A stretch of DNA of 64,000 nt from Nostoc punctiforme NIES-2108 (lineage in GTDB: Bacteria > Cyanobacteriota > Cyanobacteriia > Cyanobacteriales > Nostocaceae): contig LXQE01000150.1 in NCBI GenBank assembly GCA_003326195.1, positions 1 through 64,000 of the forward strand, given 5' to 3'. The translations under genes and the position numbers were made by a program. Positions 43,807 through 52,014 of the stretch are shown here, piece after piece (position 1 is the stretch's first letter; each line of letters starts with the position of its first letter). The notes beneath the pieces were generated by a model. That model was not told the DNA's origin. It worked only from the letters and a program-made list of their open reading frames with translations, and ran no database searches.

Positions 43807-44508
43807 ATGTCAACAATAAACTCTGTTATTGATAAGATTGCAATCCTTGCAGAACAGAGTGGTTATATAGGCTGTCTTGAATATTTTGGAGTTGTTTGTG
43901 GCGGTTATAATCCAGATTATCCTCCAAGATTAAGTTTTGAACAGATCCAGGAACTTACTCATAATTATCCGTTTCATTTACCATTAGAACTTTGCGAATT
44001 ATACCAAAGGGGTAATAGTTGTTTGCCTATTGGTGTCAACCCCAACAAAAATTGGGATTCCTTCGACAGTTATTTCCAATTTCAATTTCCATTGAGGGAC
44101 GACGTTTTTTTCCCATTAGGAGAAGCAATTAATCTATATCGCTCTATAGCCTCTTGGTTAAAGAAGGACGAACATAAATTACAGCTATCAAGAAACACAA
44201 ATAATAACCAGCAAAAAGTTCTAGCTTCTCTCCTGAATAGCAATAATTTTTCTTCACGCTTGTTTCCCATTTTTAGCACGGAGAATGGCTTATACGTTGT
44301 AGTTGGTAATGAAAAACAACAGGAAACATCACCAATACTCTTTTTATGGGAAGATTTAGTAATTTCTATGGAATGGCCAAGCCTTACTTGCATGATGCTA
44401 GGAATGGCAGAAGTCATGGAAAGAAAGATGCAGTCACCAAAGCCTAATGGGTATGAAATCGAAGCTATTTGGCACAAGTATGCTGCCGCAGAGAGTGGTA
44501 ATCCCTGA
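43807..44508 (+). CDS. SMI1/KNR4-like protein
   Basis: A 233-residue soluble protein with a strong Shine-Dalgarno (TTTGGAGGTGTAGAATG). The SMI1/KNR4 fold is suggested by RLSFEQIQELTHNYPFHLPLEL followed by CELYQRGNS at about 38-68, PLGEAINLYRS and the end of the domain at SPILFLWEDLVISMEWPSL. Members of this superfamily are often immunity proteins for polymorphic toxins (Imm families) or act as protein-interaction modules. No toxin is adjacent; the partner may be the VWA pair. Its TGA abuts the stop of the convergent DUF433 gene. Confidence 0.7.
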   Translation: MSTINSVIDKIAILAEQSGYIGCLEYFGVVCGGYNPDYPPRLSFEQIQELTHNYPFHLPLELCELYQRGNSCLPIGVNPNKNWDSFDSYFQFQFPLRDDVFFPLGEAINLYRSIASWLKKDEHKLQLSRNTNNNQQKVLASLLNSNNFSSRLFPIFSTENGLYVVVGNEKQQETSPILFLWEDLVISMEWPSLTCMMLGMAEVMERKMQSPKPNGYEIEAIWHKYAAAESGNP

Positions 44509-44751
44509 TCAAGCAACAGTTTCATAGCTGTTAGGTAGTTCAATGATGCGATCGTCCAAGTAGGACGATGCAAAAATTAACGCTTGCTGAATATCTTCAT
44601 CTTCTAATTCGGGAAACTCCTGGCGCAGTTCTTCTCGATTAGGGTAGGTAGCTAATAACTCAATCACCCGACGAACGGTAAGGCGAAGATTACGAATAGA
44701 GGGTTGTCCATTCATGCGATTCGGATTGCTGGTGATGCGATCTAATTTCAT
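44509..44751 (-). CDS. DUF433 family protein (antitoxin-like)
   Basis: An 80-residue protein. The family core is IRNLRLTVRRVIELLATYPNREEL then FPELEDEDIQQALIFASSYL, a helix-turn-helix-like fold related to antitoxins that usually precede a DUF5615 PIN-like toxin gene. Here no such toxin follows: the next gene on this side is the convergent SMI1-like gene, with no spacer at all. It is therefore an orphan. Confidence 0.85.
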   Translation of the reverse strand: MKLDRITSNPNRMNGQPSIRNLRLTVRRVIELLATYPNREELRQEFPELEDEDIQQALIFASSYLDDRIIELPNSYETVA

Positions 44752-45098
44752 GCCATTGCTTATTTTAGTTTCTTACTTGCGCCCAATTTTATAAGCAAAT
44801 TCTTAACATTATTTAGTTATTATAGCGGTTTCCGCATGGGGAAGGTACAGAAAGAAATAATTAACTACAAATAAACGATACACCAAAATCAATGGGTGAC
44901 TTACTTAAATAAACTAGGAAACAAGCGAAAATAATTAAGCATGTAGAGTGGGCATTTTGCCTACTCTAACAGCTTCTAATGATTAAATATCTGGTGAAAT
45001 TAAATATGCGTTACCCAGAACTCTTGTAGAGACGTAGCAGTGCTACGTCTCTACGTTCTTTTTCGAAGATGTCTATTAAGTATCAACTGAACCGAATA
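44752..45098. other. 347-bp intergenic region with a near-perfect palindrome
   Basis: No gene seen. It contains a 14-bp stem at 45026-45054 (GTAGAGACGTAGCA pairing TGCTACGTCTCTAC around one base), a dispersed cyanobacterial palindrome, followed by GTTCTTTTTC. The DUF433 gene promoter lies in the left part. Confidence 0.6.
45026..45054. repeat. 29-base palindrome (14-bp arms)
   Basis: GTAGAGACGTAGCA and its exact reverse complement are separated by a single G. The T-rich sequence after it (GTTCTTTTTC) would suit a rightward terminator, but no rightward gene ends nearby. Confidence 0.8.
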
Positions 45099-46520
45099 TC
45101 AATCATCACCTCTGCTATCCTCGTCTTCCCCTTTGATCTTCTGCGCTACGAAACCCGGCAGATCGGTACTGTCAACTGCAAAAACGAAAAACTTGTTTGG
45201 GTTGTCAACATTTGTCGAATGGTAAGTATCCGGTGCTAAAGTACCTAGAAAATCGTTGTCATTGGCAATGAATAATGTATGCTTTTCCACTCCGTCGATC
45301 TTCACATCTTTTCCGAAAGCCAAACCTTCAAGCTTGGCAGGAATGTCCTCTTCTTTGATGCCGTTTTGAGTTAGTGCAGCTACCACATCAAGGAATAGGG
45401 TCTTGCTTACTGCCTTACCAACAAGGTTGTTTTCCCCGGTGATATTGCTTACTTCTTGAGCATTCGTCAGATCGATTCGATAGATTTTCTTGAAGGCAGC
45501 CTTAGAGCCGTCGCCAAACCCTTTGCCATCGCGTTCATCTACTAGGAATTGGCGATCGCTAATGGCCAAAATCTCACTAACTGTAGGATACTTGGGTTTA
45601 GCCGCCGTACCAATATTATCTAGCTGATAGGCGTATTCCTGAGTAGCACCTGTGGCGATGTCAATCTTGACAATTCTGGTATAAGCACCATTAGTACCAC
45701 CGTCCTGGAGTAGTGGACTCTGCAAAATGCCAAACAGGGTTTTACCGTCGGGAGTAATTGCAAGCCCTTCCATACCTTTGTTCGCAACCCGACCCGAAGT
45801 GTTACCACTGATCTCAGTATCACTAACGGGACTCAAATTGCTGACTGCAAACTTGCTAGGTAGGTTAAAGACCCTCATCCGCTTACCTGTATTGCGATTA
45901 AATTCATATATATAGGGGCCGTATTCATCCGAGATAAATATCTGCTCTCCACTATTAGATACACGCACTCCTTCAGGATCGAAACGCGCATTGTTGGAAT
46001 ATGTGGAGATTTGGCTGGGGTTGAAGTTGTCTGAGCGTCCAGTGAAATAGTTTTTATTCTTGGTATTTAAGGCTGGTACACCGCTAGGTACACCCAATCC
46101 CGCACCACTTCCGTAGTAAAGAGGGTCTTTGCTAAACAGCAGAGTTGTGTCAATTAAGGAAGGGGTAAGGGTGAAAGGCAACGCTGAACCAAGTTCGCTT
46201 GGTACAAGTTTTAGTTTGATGGTTTGCAAGCGGTTGATATAGGATGCTGTATCACTCACAGCGCTGTTGTATGCCACCGCATTTGGGCCTCGGTCTGGGA
46301 TACCAATAAAGGTATTATTGCCAGCGTAAGCTAGTCCCGACCCTAGACCACCCAACAGGTTTCCTGGAACGCCGTTTTCCAAAGGAGCAGATGTTTCGGT
46401 AGAGCGATCGCCTATCTTGCCATCTAGGCTCCCAATTGCAATTAATTTAACCTCTGCATTGGCGGCAGGAGCCATTGCAAATAACACCAACAATGACAAA
46501 ATGAGACTTTTGTTGAGCAT
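45099..46520 (-). CDS. Secreted esterase-like/phytase-like family protein
   Basis: A 473-residue protein with a signal peptide (LILSLLVLFAMAPAANAEV). It belongs to the esterase-like-activity-of-phytase family, a beta-propeller type fold. Blocks visible are GNLLGGLGSGLAYAGNNTFIG, IPDRGPNAVAYN, FDPEGVRVSNSGEQIFISDEYGP and KGMEGLAITPDGKTLFG. Later come QFLVDERDGKGFGDGSKA and LEGLAFG. Its periplasmic or extracellular substrate is unknown; members are linked to phosphate-ester or alkaline phosphatase-like activity only by annotation. The C-terminal acidic tail (GEDEDSRGDD) is unusual. Confidence 0.88.
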   Translation of the reverse strand: MLNKSLILSLLVLFAMAPAANAEVKLIAIGSLDGKIGDRSTETSAPLENGVPGNLLGGLGSGLAYAGNNTFIGIPDRGPNAVAYNSAVSDTASYINRLQTIKLKLVPSELGSALPFTLTPSLIDTTLLFSKDPLYYGSGAGLGVPSGVPALNTKNKNYFTGRSDNFNPSQISTYSNNARFDPEGVRVSNSGEQIFISDEYGPYIYEFNRNTGKRMRVFNLPSKFAVSNLSPVSDTEISGNTSGRVANKGMEGLAITPDGKTLFGILQSPLLQDGGTNGAYTRIVKIDIATGATQEYAYQLDNIGTAAKPKYPTVSEILAISDRQFLVDERDGKGFGDGSKAAFKKIYRIDLTNAQEVSNITGENNLVGKAVSKTLFLDVVAALTQNGIKEEDIPAKLEGLAFGKDVKIDGVEKHTLFIANDNDFLGTLAPDTYHSTNVDNPNKFFVFAVDSTDLPGFVAQKIKGEDEDSRGDD

Positions 46521-46751
46521 ATCACTTCTATTGCGAAAAGACAGTATTTATTAAAAAATATTGTCAGTTTTTTTACTTTTTTAGTATCTATTACCAGTGG
46601 TTAAGCAAAAATTAAGCTTAGATTAAATAGGAATATTAAAGTTTGTATAAAACTCTTACTAGTAGCATTCCAAATCTGCTAGCGAGAGACAAATAAAAAC
46701 CACGTTATATATAAAAATTGGTAAAGACTTTTTCGTACTATTTTATCATAA

Positions 46752-46943
46752 CTACTCTGGGAGAGCCAAAGTTACGACATTACTGGAACATTATTTTCTG
46801 TCTCCTCTGAAACTTCCGATTCCGGTATAGTTTCTTATCGACAAGTACCTGAACCTAGTACTTTAGGTAGCACACTTCTTCTTGGCACTATTGGCTTGTT
46901 CATGAAAAGAAAGGTAAGATCAATCAAAAACATTAAAGCTTAA
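46752..46943 (+). pseudogene. Orphan C-terminal tail of a PEP-CTERM protein
   Basis: A 63-codon reading opens just after a stop, has no start codon, and ends in YRQVPEPSTLGSTLLLGTIG then LFMKRKV and a basic tail. This is a complete PEP-CTERM sorting signal: the VPEPS motif, a hydrophobic helix and a basic end, recognised by exosortase in cyanobacteria. The preceding 33 residues (LLWESQSYDITGTLFSV...) look like the end of the extracellular domain. The rest of the gene is missing: upstream lie 230 bases to the start of the phytase-like gene, with stop codons. A truncated or decayed gene. Confidence 0.75.
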
Positions 46944-47026
46944 CCTCGACTTAAGAGGGTGTAATGTGGTTGGGTTCCCACCTGCGTACACTCTCTTAAT
47001 AATTGTATTAAAAAAGCAAAACTCCA

Positions 47027-47413
47027 ATGAAAACCACTGGTATTCATCATGTAGCGATTATTTGTTCTGACTACGATCGCTCCAAAGCATTTTATGTCGA
47101 AACTTTAGGCTTTTCGATTATTCAAGAGACTTTTCGCGCCGCCAGAAATTCTTATAAATTAGATTTAAAAGTTGCAGAAAATACTCAAATCGAACTATTC
47201 TCTTTCCCAAATCCTCCAGAACGATCTAGTAAACCAGAGTCTTGTGGTTTAAGACATCTTGCTTTTCAAGTTGATGATGTAGAGGAAACTGTTTTTTATT
47301 TAAAATCTAAAGGGTTAGAGGTAGAAAATATCAGAGTTGATGAAATTACAGGCAAGAAATATACTTTCTTTAAAGACCCAGACAATTTACCATTAGAAAT
47401 TTATGAGCGTTAA
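47027..47413 (+). CDS. VOC family (glyoxalase/bleomycin resistance-like) metalloenzyme
   Basis: A 128-residue vicinal oxygen chelate protein made of two beta-alpha-beta-beta-beta units. The four metal ligands are in place: H8 in GIHHVAI, E56 in QIELFSF, H77 in LRHLAFQV and E124 in LPLEIYE. This subgroup resembles the SMU.1112c/GloA2-like proteins, which may act on small carbonyl or thiol compounds; the substrate cannot be told. Stand-alone gene between the PEP-CTERM remnant and a secreted protein gene. Confidence 0.92.
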   Translation: MKTTGIHHVAIICSDYDRSKAFYVETLGFSIIQETFRAARNSYKLDLKVAENTQIELFSFPNPPERSSKPESCGLRHLAFQVDDVEETVFYLKSKGLEVENIRVDEITGKKYTFFKDPDNLPLEIYER

Positions 47414-47521
47414 AATTACTGCTGACAGGTGAACTTATTATCCCTATAAATAATGAAGCAATTGCACCACTGTAATTGTCAATTTCTTGAAATCAAGTTA
47501 TTTTGATTTTAGTAAACTTTA

Positions 47522-48016
47522 CTACATAAAATTTATCTGGTTGTTTGGAGGACAGTAAATAGTTCTACCAAAAGAATCGCCAGTTTCTGCATCCGTTAAT
47601 TCCACAATTTTAGCGTTATCAGTACAGACACTTCTACCTTTAGCCATTCTCAACTCACCTTGGACAAAACCAGTCACTATCCACACCATTCGGTTGGTAG
47701 AAATCGATGATTTATACTGTCCTGTTTTGGCTGCAAATTCCTCGTATGTTGTCAGTTTTGCTTCTGTGATTTGCATCTTGCTAGACTTTTTGATAATACT
47801 TTCACTCGTAATCAAACGGCTGGCTGGTAAACTATTATTTGCAGGATATATTCGTACTCTTGAGTTGAATGGTATTGGTTGATTGACTTGCTTTTTTGTC
47901 TGTACTGGTTTAGCTGTGACTGTCTGCACTAGCAATAAATTAGTGGTGGTAGCAAATATAAAAGCAGATAATGAAGTTATTGTAAAAATATTAACTGTAG
48001 TGCAAATGCGCTTCAT
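47522..48016 (-). CDS. Secreted hypothetical protein
   Basis: A 164-residue protein with a long signal peptide (TITSLSAFIFATTTNLLLVQTVTAKP). Two cysteines in the mature part (RSVCTDN, IYCPPNN) could form one disulphide. The rest has no recognised motif. The central block TTYEEFAAKTGQYKSSISTNRMVWIVTGF suggests a small beta-rich domain. Function unknown. Confidence 0.75.
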   Translation of the reverse strand: MKRICTTVNIFTITSLSAFIFATTTNLLLVQTVTAKPVQTKKQVNQPIPFNSRVRIYPANNSLPASRLITSESIIKKSSKMQITEAKLTTYEEFAAKTGQYKSSISTNRMVWIVTGFVQGELRMAKGRSVCTDNAKIVELTDAETGDSFGRTIYCPPNNQINFM

Positions 48017-48370
48017 AATGCTCAGAATGTTAACAATTTCACACCACTTTAAGCGATCGCCTCCGTGAGTGTTTGCATCATCGTGCCAGAAACTCTATTG
48101 TGTCAAAGCGTCAAGTTTAGCCAGTATTTTTAAGCCTTCCTCTCACTTGCCAGTTGCGGACATTGCTTTAAATCTGGTATATTCCCAGTCAAAAAATTCA
48201 AAAGCGATCGCTAGTAGATAAATATCTGCAATATCAGGCTAAAGAACCCAGGATAATGAATCATAATTAATCTCTATAGCTTTGAGTTATCGGCCATCAG
48301 CCACCAGTTACCAGCCGGAAGCTGAGATGCCGAATAATCAAGGCTTTTGATTCAAATTAACGAATTGACT
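48017..48370. other. 354-bp intergenic region
   Basis: No gene seen. HIP1 sites at about 48052-48060 and 48203-48210. It contains the divergent promoters of the secreted protein and the saccharopine dehydrogenase-like gene, but I recognise no specific operator or riboswitch. Confidence 0.5.
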
Positions 48371-49390
48371 ATGAATTCTGAACAAATCAAAAATTCTCTA
48401 AATATTTCGCCAGCGATACGTGTGGGAGTACTGGGTTTTGGCGGACTCGGACAAGCAGCCGCCAAGGTAGTTGCTGGCAAACGAGAAATGATTTTAGTCG
48501 CAGCAGCAGATCAAAAAGGCTACGCTTATGCTGCTGAAGGTTTAAATACTGAAACATCCATTGCAATCTATCAGTCCCAAGGTTCGGTGGGTTATTTAGA
48601 GCCAATTGGTACATTAACAAATCAAAGTATTCAGGATTTAATCGAAATAGCTGAAGTAGATGGTTATTTTTTGGCTTTACCCAACCTGCCAAATGATTTT
48701 ATTCCCAATGTTGCCAAGGAATTTATCAAATCTGGTTGGCGTGGGGTACTAGTAGATGCAATCAAACGCACCACTGCTGTAGAACAACTCCTAGCGATGA
48801 AAAAGGAACTGCAAGCCGCCGGGATTACCTACATGACAGGATGCGGTGCTACACCTGGACTGTTAACAGCAGCAGCAGCTTTAGCCGCCCAAAGTTACGC
48901 CGAAATTCATCAAGTTGAAATTACCTTTGGGGTGGGAATTGCTAACTGGGAAGCTTACCGCGCCACTGTTCGGGAAGACATTGGGCACATGCCTGGTTAC
49001 ACAGTAGAAGCTGCTAGGGCGATGACTGACGCGGAAGTAGAAGCACTACTAGATAAAACTAATGGCGTGCTGACCTTGACAAATATGGAACACGCTGATG
49101 ATGTGATGTTAGAAGTAGCCGGGATAGTAGGGCGCGATCGCGTTACAGTTGGTGGTGTAGTCGATACCCGCAATCCCAAAAAGCCTCTCAGCACTAATGT
49201 GAAGGTAACAGGACGTACCTTTGAAGGGAAGATTTCTACCCATACATTTACTCTGGGAGATGAAACCAGCATGGCAGCCAATGTCTGCGGCCCTGCTTTC
49301 GGCTATCTCAAAGCTGGTAGACAATTGCACCAACGCGGCATCTATGGAATATTCACCGCTGCTGAAATTATGCCTCAATTTGTTAGGTAA
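48371..49390 (+). CDS. Saccharopine dehydrogenase-like NAD(P)-binding oxidoreductase
   Basis: A 339-residue cytoplasmic protein. The dinucleotide-binding motif is VGVLGFGGLGQAAAKVVAG, followed by a Rossmann fold to about 150 and a catalytic region with ITYMTGCGATPGLLTAAAALAA. Such proteins are common in cyanobacteria and annotated as saccharopine dehydrogenase-like, but lysine metabolism is not proven and the substrate is unknown. A TTG eight codons upstream would extend the protein; ATG is preferred. Confidence 0.85.
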   Translation: MNSEQIKNSLNISPAIRVGVLGFGGLGQAAAKVVAGKREMILVAAADQKGYAYAAEGLNTETSIAIYQSQGSVGYLEPIGTLTNQSIQDLIEIAEVDGYFLALPNLPNDFIPNVAKEFIKSGWRGVLVDAIKRTTAVEQLLAMKKELQAAGITYMTGCGATPGLLTAAAALAAQSYAEIHQVEITFGVGIANWEAYRATVREDIGHMPGYTVEAARAMTDAEVEALLDKTNGVLTLTNMEHADDVMLEVAGIVGRDRVTVGGVVDTRNPKKPLSTNVKVTGRTFEGKISTHTFTLGDETSMAANVCGPAFGYLKAGRQLHQRGIYGIFTAAEIMPQFVR

Positions 49391-49394
49391 ATAG

Positions 49395-49475
49395 GGGATA
49401 GGGCATGGGGCATGGGGCATGGGGAATAGGTTCAAGAGTTTTCCCCTCTGCACCCCGCCCAATGCCCAATGCCCA
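49395..49475. repeat. Heptamer short tandem repeats (GGGCATG/CCCAATG)
   Basis: GGGCATGGGGCATGGGGCATGG on the left and CCCAATGCCCAATGCCCAAT on the right form an inverted pair between the saccharopine dehydrogenase-like gene and the hydrolase gene. Confidence 0.8.
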
Positions 49476-49518
49476 ATTCTTATAATAGAATTTCAACGCT
49501 GATAAATTGGAGGTAAGT

Positions 49519-50451
49519 GTGACCACTACCGTACACTGGCAGGAACGAGTTGGTAATCAAAGAGATTGGATTTGGCGTGGCTGGCAAACCCGCTACACTT
49601 ACATTCGCCCTAGCCAAAGTCACCCCAATACAACACCTCTAATTCTGTTACATGGCTTTGGTGCTTCCATTGGTCATTGGCGACATAATTTAGAAGTGTT
49701 GGGTGAGTATCACACAGTTTACGCCATAGATATGTTGGGTTTTGGCGCTTCTGAAAAAGCCGCAGCTAATTACAGCATCGAACTCTGGGTTGAACAGGTT
49801 TACGATTTCTGGAAAACATTTATTCGTCAACCAGCGATATTAATAGGCAATTCCAACGGTTCACTAATATCTATGGCCGCCGCCGCCACTCACCCCGATA
49901 TGGTGCTGGGTATGGTGATGATGAGTTTACCAGACCCGTCATTAGAACAAGAAGCAATTCCTCCTATGCTGCGCCCACTGGTAACAGCAATTAAAAATGT
50001 TGTCGCTTCACCGTTGATACTTAAACCTGTATTTAACTTCGTGCGCCGTCCTGGGGTGCTGCGTCGCTGGGCTAGTCTCGCCTACGCTAACCCAGAAGCG
50101 ATTACCGATGAACTCATCGAAATTTTAGCAGGGCCTCCCCAAGATCGGGGTTCTGCGAGGGCGTTTAGTGCTTTGTTCAAAGCTGCGATCGGAATTAATT
50201 TTAGTCCCAGTGTCAAGACAGTATTACCAACCTTAACAATTCCGATGCTTTTAATTTGGGGACAAAAAGACCGATTTGTTCCGCCAGCACTAGCTAGCCA
50301 ATTTGCCCAATATAACGAGAAGTTGGAACTGCTGAATCTGGAGGATGTAGGGCATTGTCCCCACGATGAATGTCCAGAACAAGTTAACCAAGCGATTTTA
50401 GATTGGATTGAGAGATGGATTGGCGATCGCCAACCATTGGTTGTTCCCTAA
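49519..50451 (+). CDS. Alpha/beta hydrolase
   Basis: A 310-residue alpha/beta hydrolase with the HGFG oxyanion motif (ILLHGFGASIGHW), nucleophile Ser in the elbow GNSNGS, catalytic Asp in WGQKDRFVPP and His in VGHCPHDE. It resembles the cyanobacterial and plant chloroplast hydrolases of the MenH-/pheophytinase-like type (GFGASEKA, PIEQ). The reaction is unknown; dephytylation-type or lipid ester cleavage are family possibilities. The start is the GTG preceded by GGAGGT at 4 bases, so the TTG at 49507 is not needed. Confidence 0.9.
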   Translation: MTTTVHWQERVGNQRDWIWRGWQTRYTYIRPSQSHPNTTPLILLHGFGASIGHWRHNLEVLGEYHTVYAIDMLGFGASEKAAANYSIELWVEQVYDFWKTFIRQPAILIGNSNGSLISMAAAATHPDMVLGMVMMSLPDPSLEQEAIPPMLRPLVTAIKNVVASPLILKPVFNFVRRPGVLRRWASLAYANPEAITDELIEILAGPPQDRGSARAFSALFKAAIGINFSPSVKTVLPTLTIPMLLIWGQKDRFVPPALASQFAQYNEKLELLNLEDVGHCPHDECPEQVNQAILDWIERWIGDRQPLVVP

Positions 50452-50488
50452 ATATTATGCAATGGGGGTGCGATCGCATCAGCAGTAA

Positions 50489-50854
50489 CTAGCCAATCGT
50501 CGCTTGGTTAGTGTCAACATCTGTAGCACCATTTACAGAACGCGCCACAGAAACCATCTTATTGAGAATTTCTTGACTGGGGACTTTTCCTTTCAACACT
50601 ACAGTGCTACCCGTCTGAGCCACCCAAAGAGTATCAACATCGTCGAGTTGGGGGTCTTGATCGAATGCTAACGCTACCCGCTTTGCTAAACCACTTTGGT
50701 CATATTCTCCGCTTAAACCCAGACGTTCTGGGGGTATCGATTGCGTAGCAGTAGCAACATTAGCACTAGGAGCTTGCTGTACAGCCTGTGGAGCCGGATT
50801 TACTTCTGCATTTTCAGGTTTTTCCATTCCAAACAATCTTTTTAACCAACCCAT
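50489..50854 (-). CDS. BON domain protein
   Basis: A 121-residue protein with one BON domain at about 52-115 (LAKRVALAFDQDPQLDDVDTLWV, GSTVVLKGKVPSQEILNKMV). The N-terminal part MGWLKRLFGMEKPEN is basic and then Pro/Ala/Gln-rich. BON domains bind phospholipids or polysaccharides and occur in envelope and stress proteins. No signal peptide, so it is probably cytoplasmic or membrane-associated. Confidence 0.9.
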   Translation of the reverse strand: MGWLKRLFGMEKPENAEVNPAPQAVQQAPSANVATATQSIPPERLGLSGEYDQSGLAKRVALAFDQDPQLDDVDTLWVAQTGSTVVLKGKVPSQEILNKMVSVARSVNGATDVDTNQATIG

Positions 50855-51120
50855 AAAACTTTTCTCCTATTAACGGCTTATAAAATCTGAGTATAAAAGC
50901 TTTAAACAAATGCTGCATCTGCCAATAAAAAGATATATTCAATGAAATTCTTGCTTGCAGTATGATTTCTAGACAATTTCTCGATTGAGAATGCAACGAG
51001 TGCAACGGTTAAGTTTACAATAGGAGGTCGCACTGAAAATTTAGTGCGGTAGTAGGTCTAGCATTGCCCTTAGCTAGTGTCTGCGTTACTCAATTCCTGC
51101 TCTAGCCTCTGTTGGCGAAG

Positions 51121-51639
51121 ATGAAACATACCCTTTCAGTTCTCGTAGAAGATGAGGCGGGTGTTCTTTCCCGCATATCTGGTTTATTTGCGCGTCGCGG
51201 CTTTAATATTGAAAGCCTTGCTGTTGGTCCTGCTGAACAAGGAGGAGTCTCTCGAATTACAATGGTTGTCCCTGGCGACGATCGCGTGATCGAGCAACTC
51301 ACTAAGCAACTGTACAAGTTAGTCAATGTCCTAAAAGTCCAGGATATTACCGAAACCCCTTGTGTCGAGCGAGAATTGATGCTTTTGAAGGTGAATGCTA
51401 GTACCAGCAATCGCTCAGAAGTAATCGAATTGTCTCAGATTTTCCGGGCGCGAGTCGTGGACGTGGCGGAAGATTCTCTCACCTTAGAAGTTGTGGGAGA
51501 TCCAGGTAAAATGGTAGCGATCGTGCAAGTGTTGCAAAAATTTGGTTTGAAAGAAATCGCCCGCACTGGCAAAATTGCCCTAACTCGTGAATCAGGCGTG
51601 AATACCGAGTTACTCAAATCTTTGGAAGCAAAGGTTTAG
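51121..51639 (+). CDS. ilvN: Acetolactate synthase small (regulatory) subunit
   Basis: A 172-residue regulatory subunit of acetohydroxyacid synthase, the first step of branched-chain amino acid synthesis. The N-terminal ACT domain reads HTLSVLVEDEAGVLSRISGLF then RGFNIESLAVGP, and binds valine for feedback inhibition. The C-terminal domain (ELMLLKVNASTSNRSEVIELS, GLKEIARTGKIAL) contacts the catalytic subunit, whose gene is not here. Length is normal for cyanobacteria. A TTG three codons upstream is an alternative start. A short hairpin (CGCACT/AGTGCG, 51029-51048) lies in the leader. Confidence 0.97.
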   Translation: MKHTLSVLVEDEAGVLSRISGLFARRGFNIESLAVGPAEQGGVSRITMVVPGDDRVIEQLTKQLYKLVNVLKVQDITETPCVERELMLLKVNASTSNRSEVIELSQIFRARVVDVAEDSLTLEVVGDPGKMVAIVQVLQKFGLKEIARTGKIALTRESGVNTELLKSLEAKV

Positions 51640-52014
51640 TTGGGAATTTAAATTAAGACTCAGAAATACTCAACCGCAGTAGTAGTCATAGTGGCAATTG
51701 TTACTATGACTTCTGCTTAGGGACTAGCAAAAAAACAAATGTCTAACTACCCTTCAATTTTAGCGTTCCCGCTTCTCCTGTCGGAGACGCTACGCGAACG
51801 GGTTGCCGTAGGCATCGCTACTTCTGGTGAGACACTACCATAGATCGCTGTTATGTAAATATATAGCGGTTCCCAATTGCATGGAATACAGACCTAACCC
51901 CCAGCCCCTTCCCTTCTAGCGTTGGGGAGTAAGATTCAAAGCCTCTCTCCTTTTAGGAGAGAGGTCAAAACTGTACTGCACCCAAGCAAGAACCGCTATA
52001 TTATCTGTATTGTT
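51640..52014. other. 375-bp intergenic region with dispersed repeats
   Basis: No gene seen. Two cyanobacterial repeat families are present: a GC-rich one at about 51769-51834 (TCCTGTCGGAGACGCTACGC type) and the palindrome-ended element at 51861-52001. Confidence 0.65.
51861..52001. repeat. 141-bp MITE-like element with 11-bp terminal inverted repeats
   Basis: ATATAGCGGTT at the left end and AACCGCTATAT at the right end are exact inverted copies. Inside are ACCTAACCCCCAGCCCCTTC, a sequence common in Nostocales intergenic DNA, and a 9-bp hairpin CCTCTCTCC-TTTTA-GGAGAGAGG. No open frame, so it is non-autonomous. Confidence 0.7.

Noticed and set aside
51029..51048. Leader hairpin of ilvN as an attenuator
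   Set aside because: Only 6 bp with no T-run or leader peptide rich in branched-chain residues.
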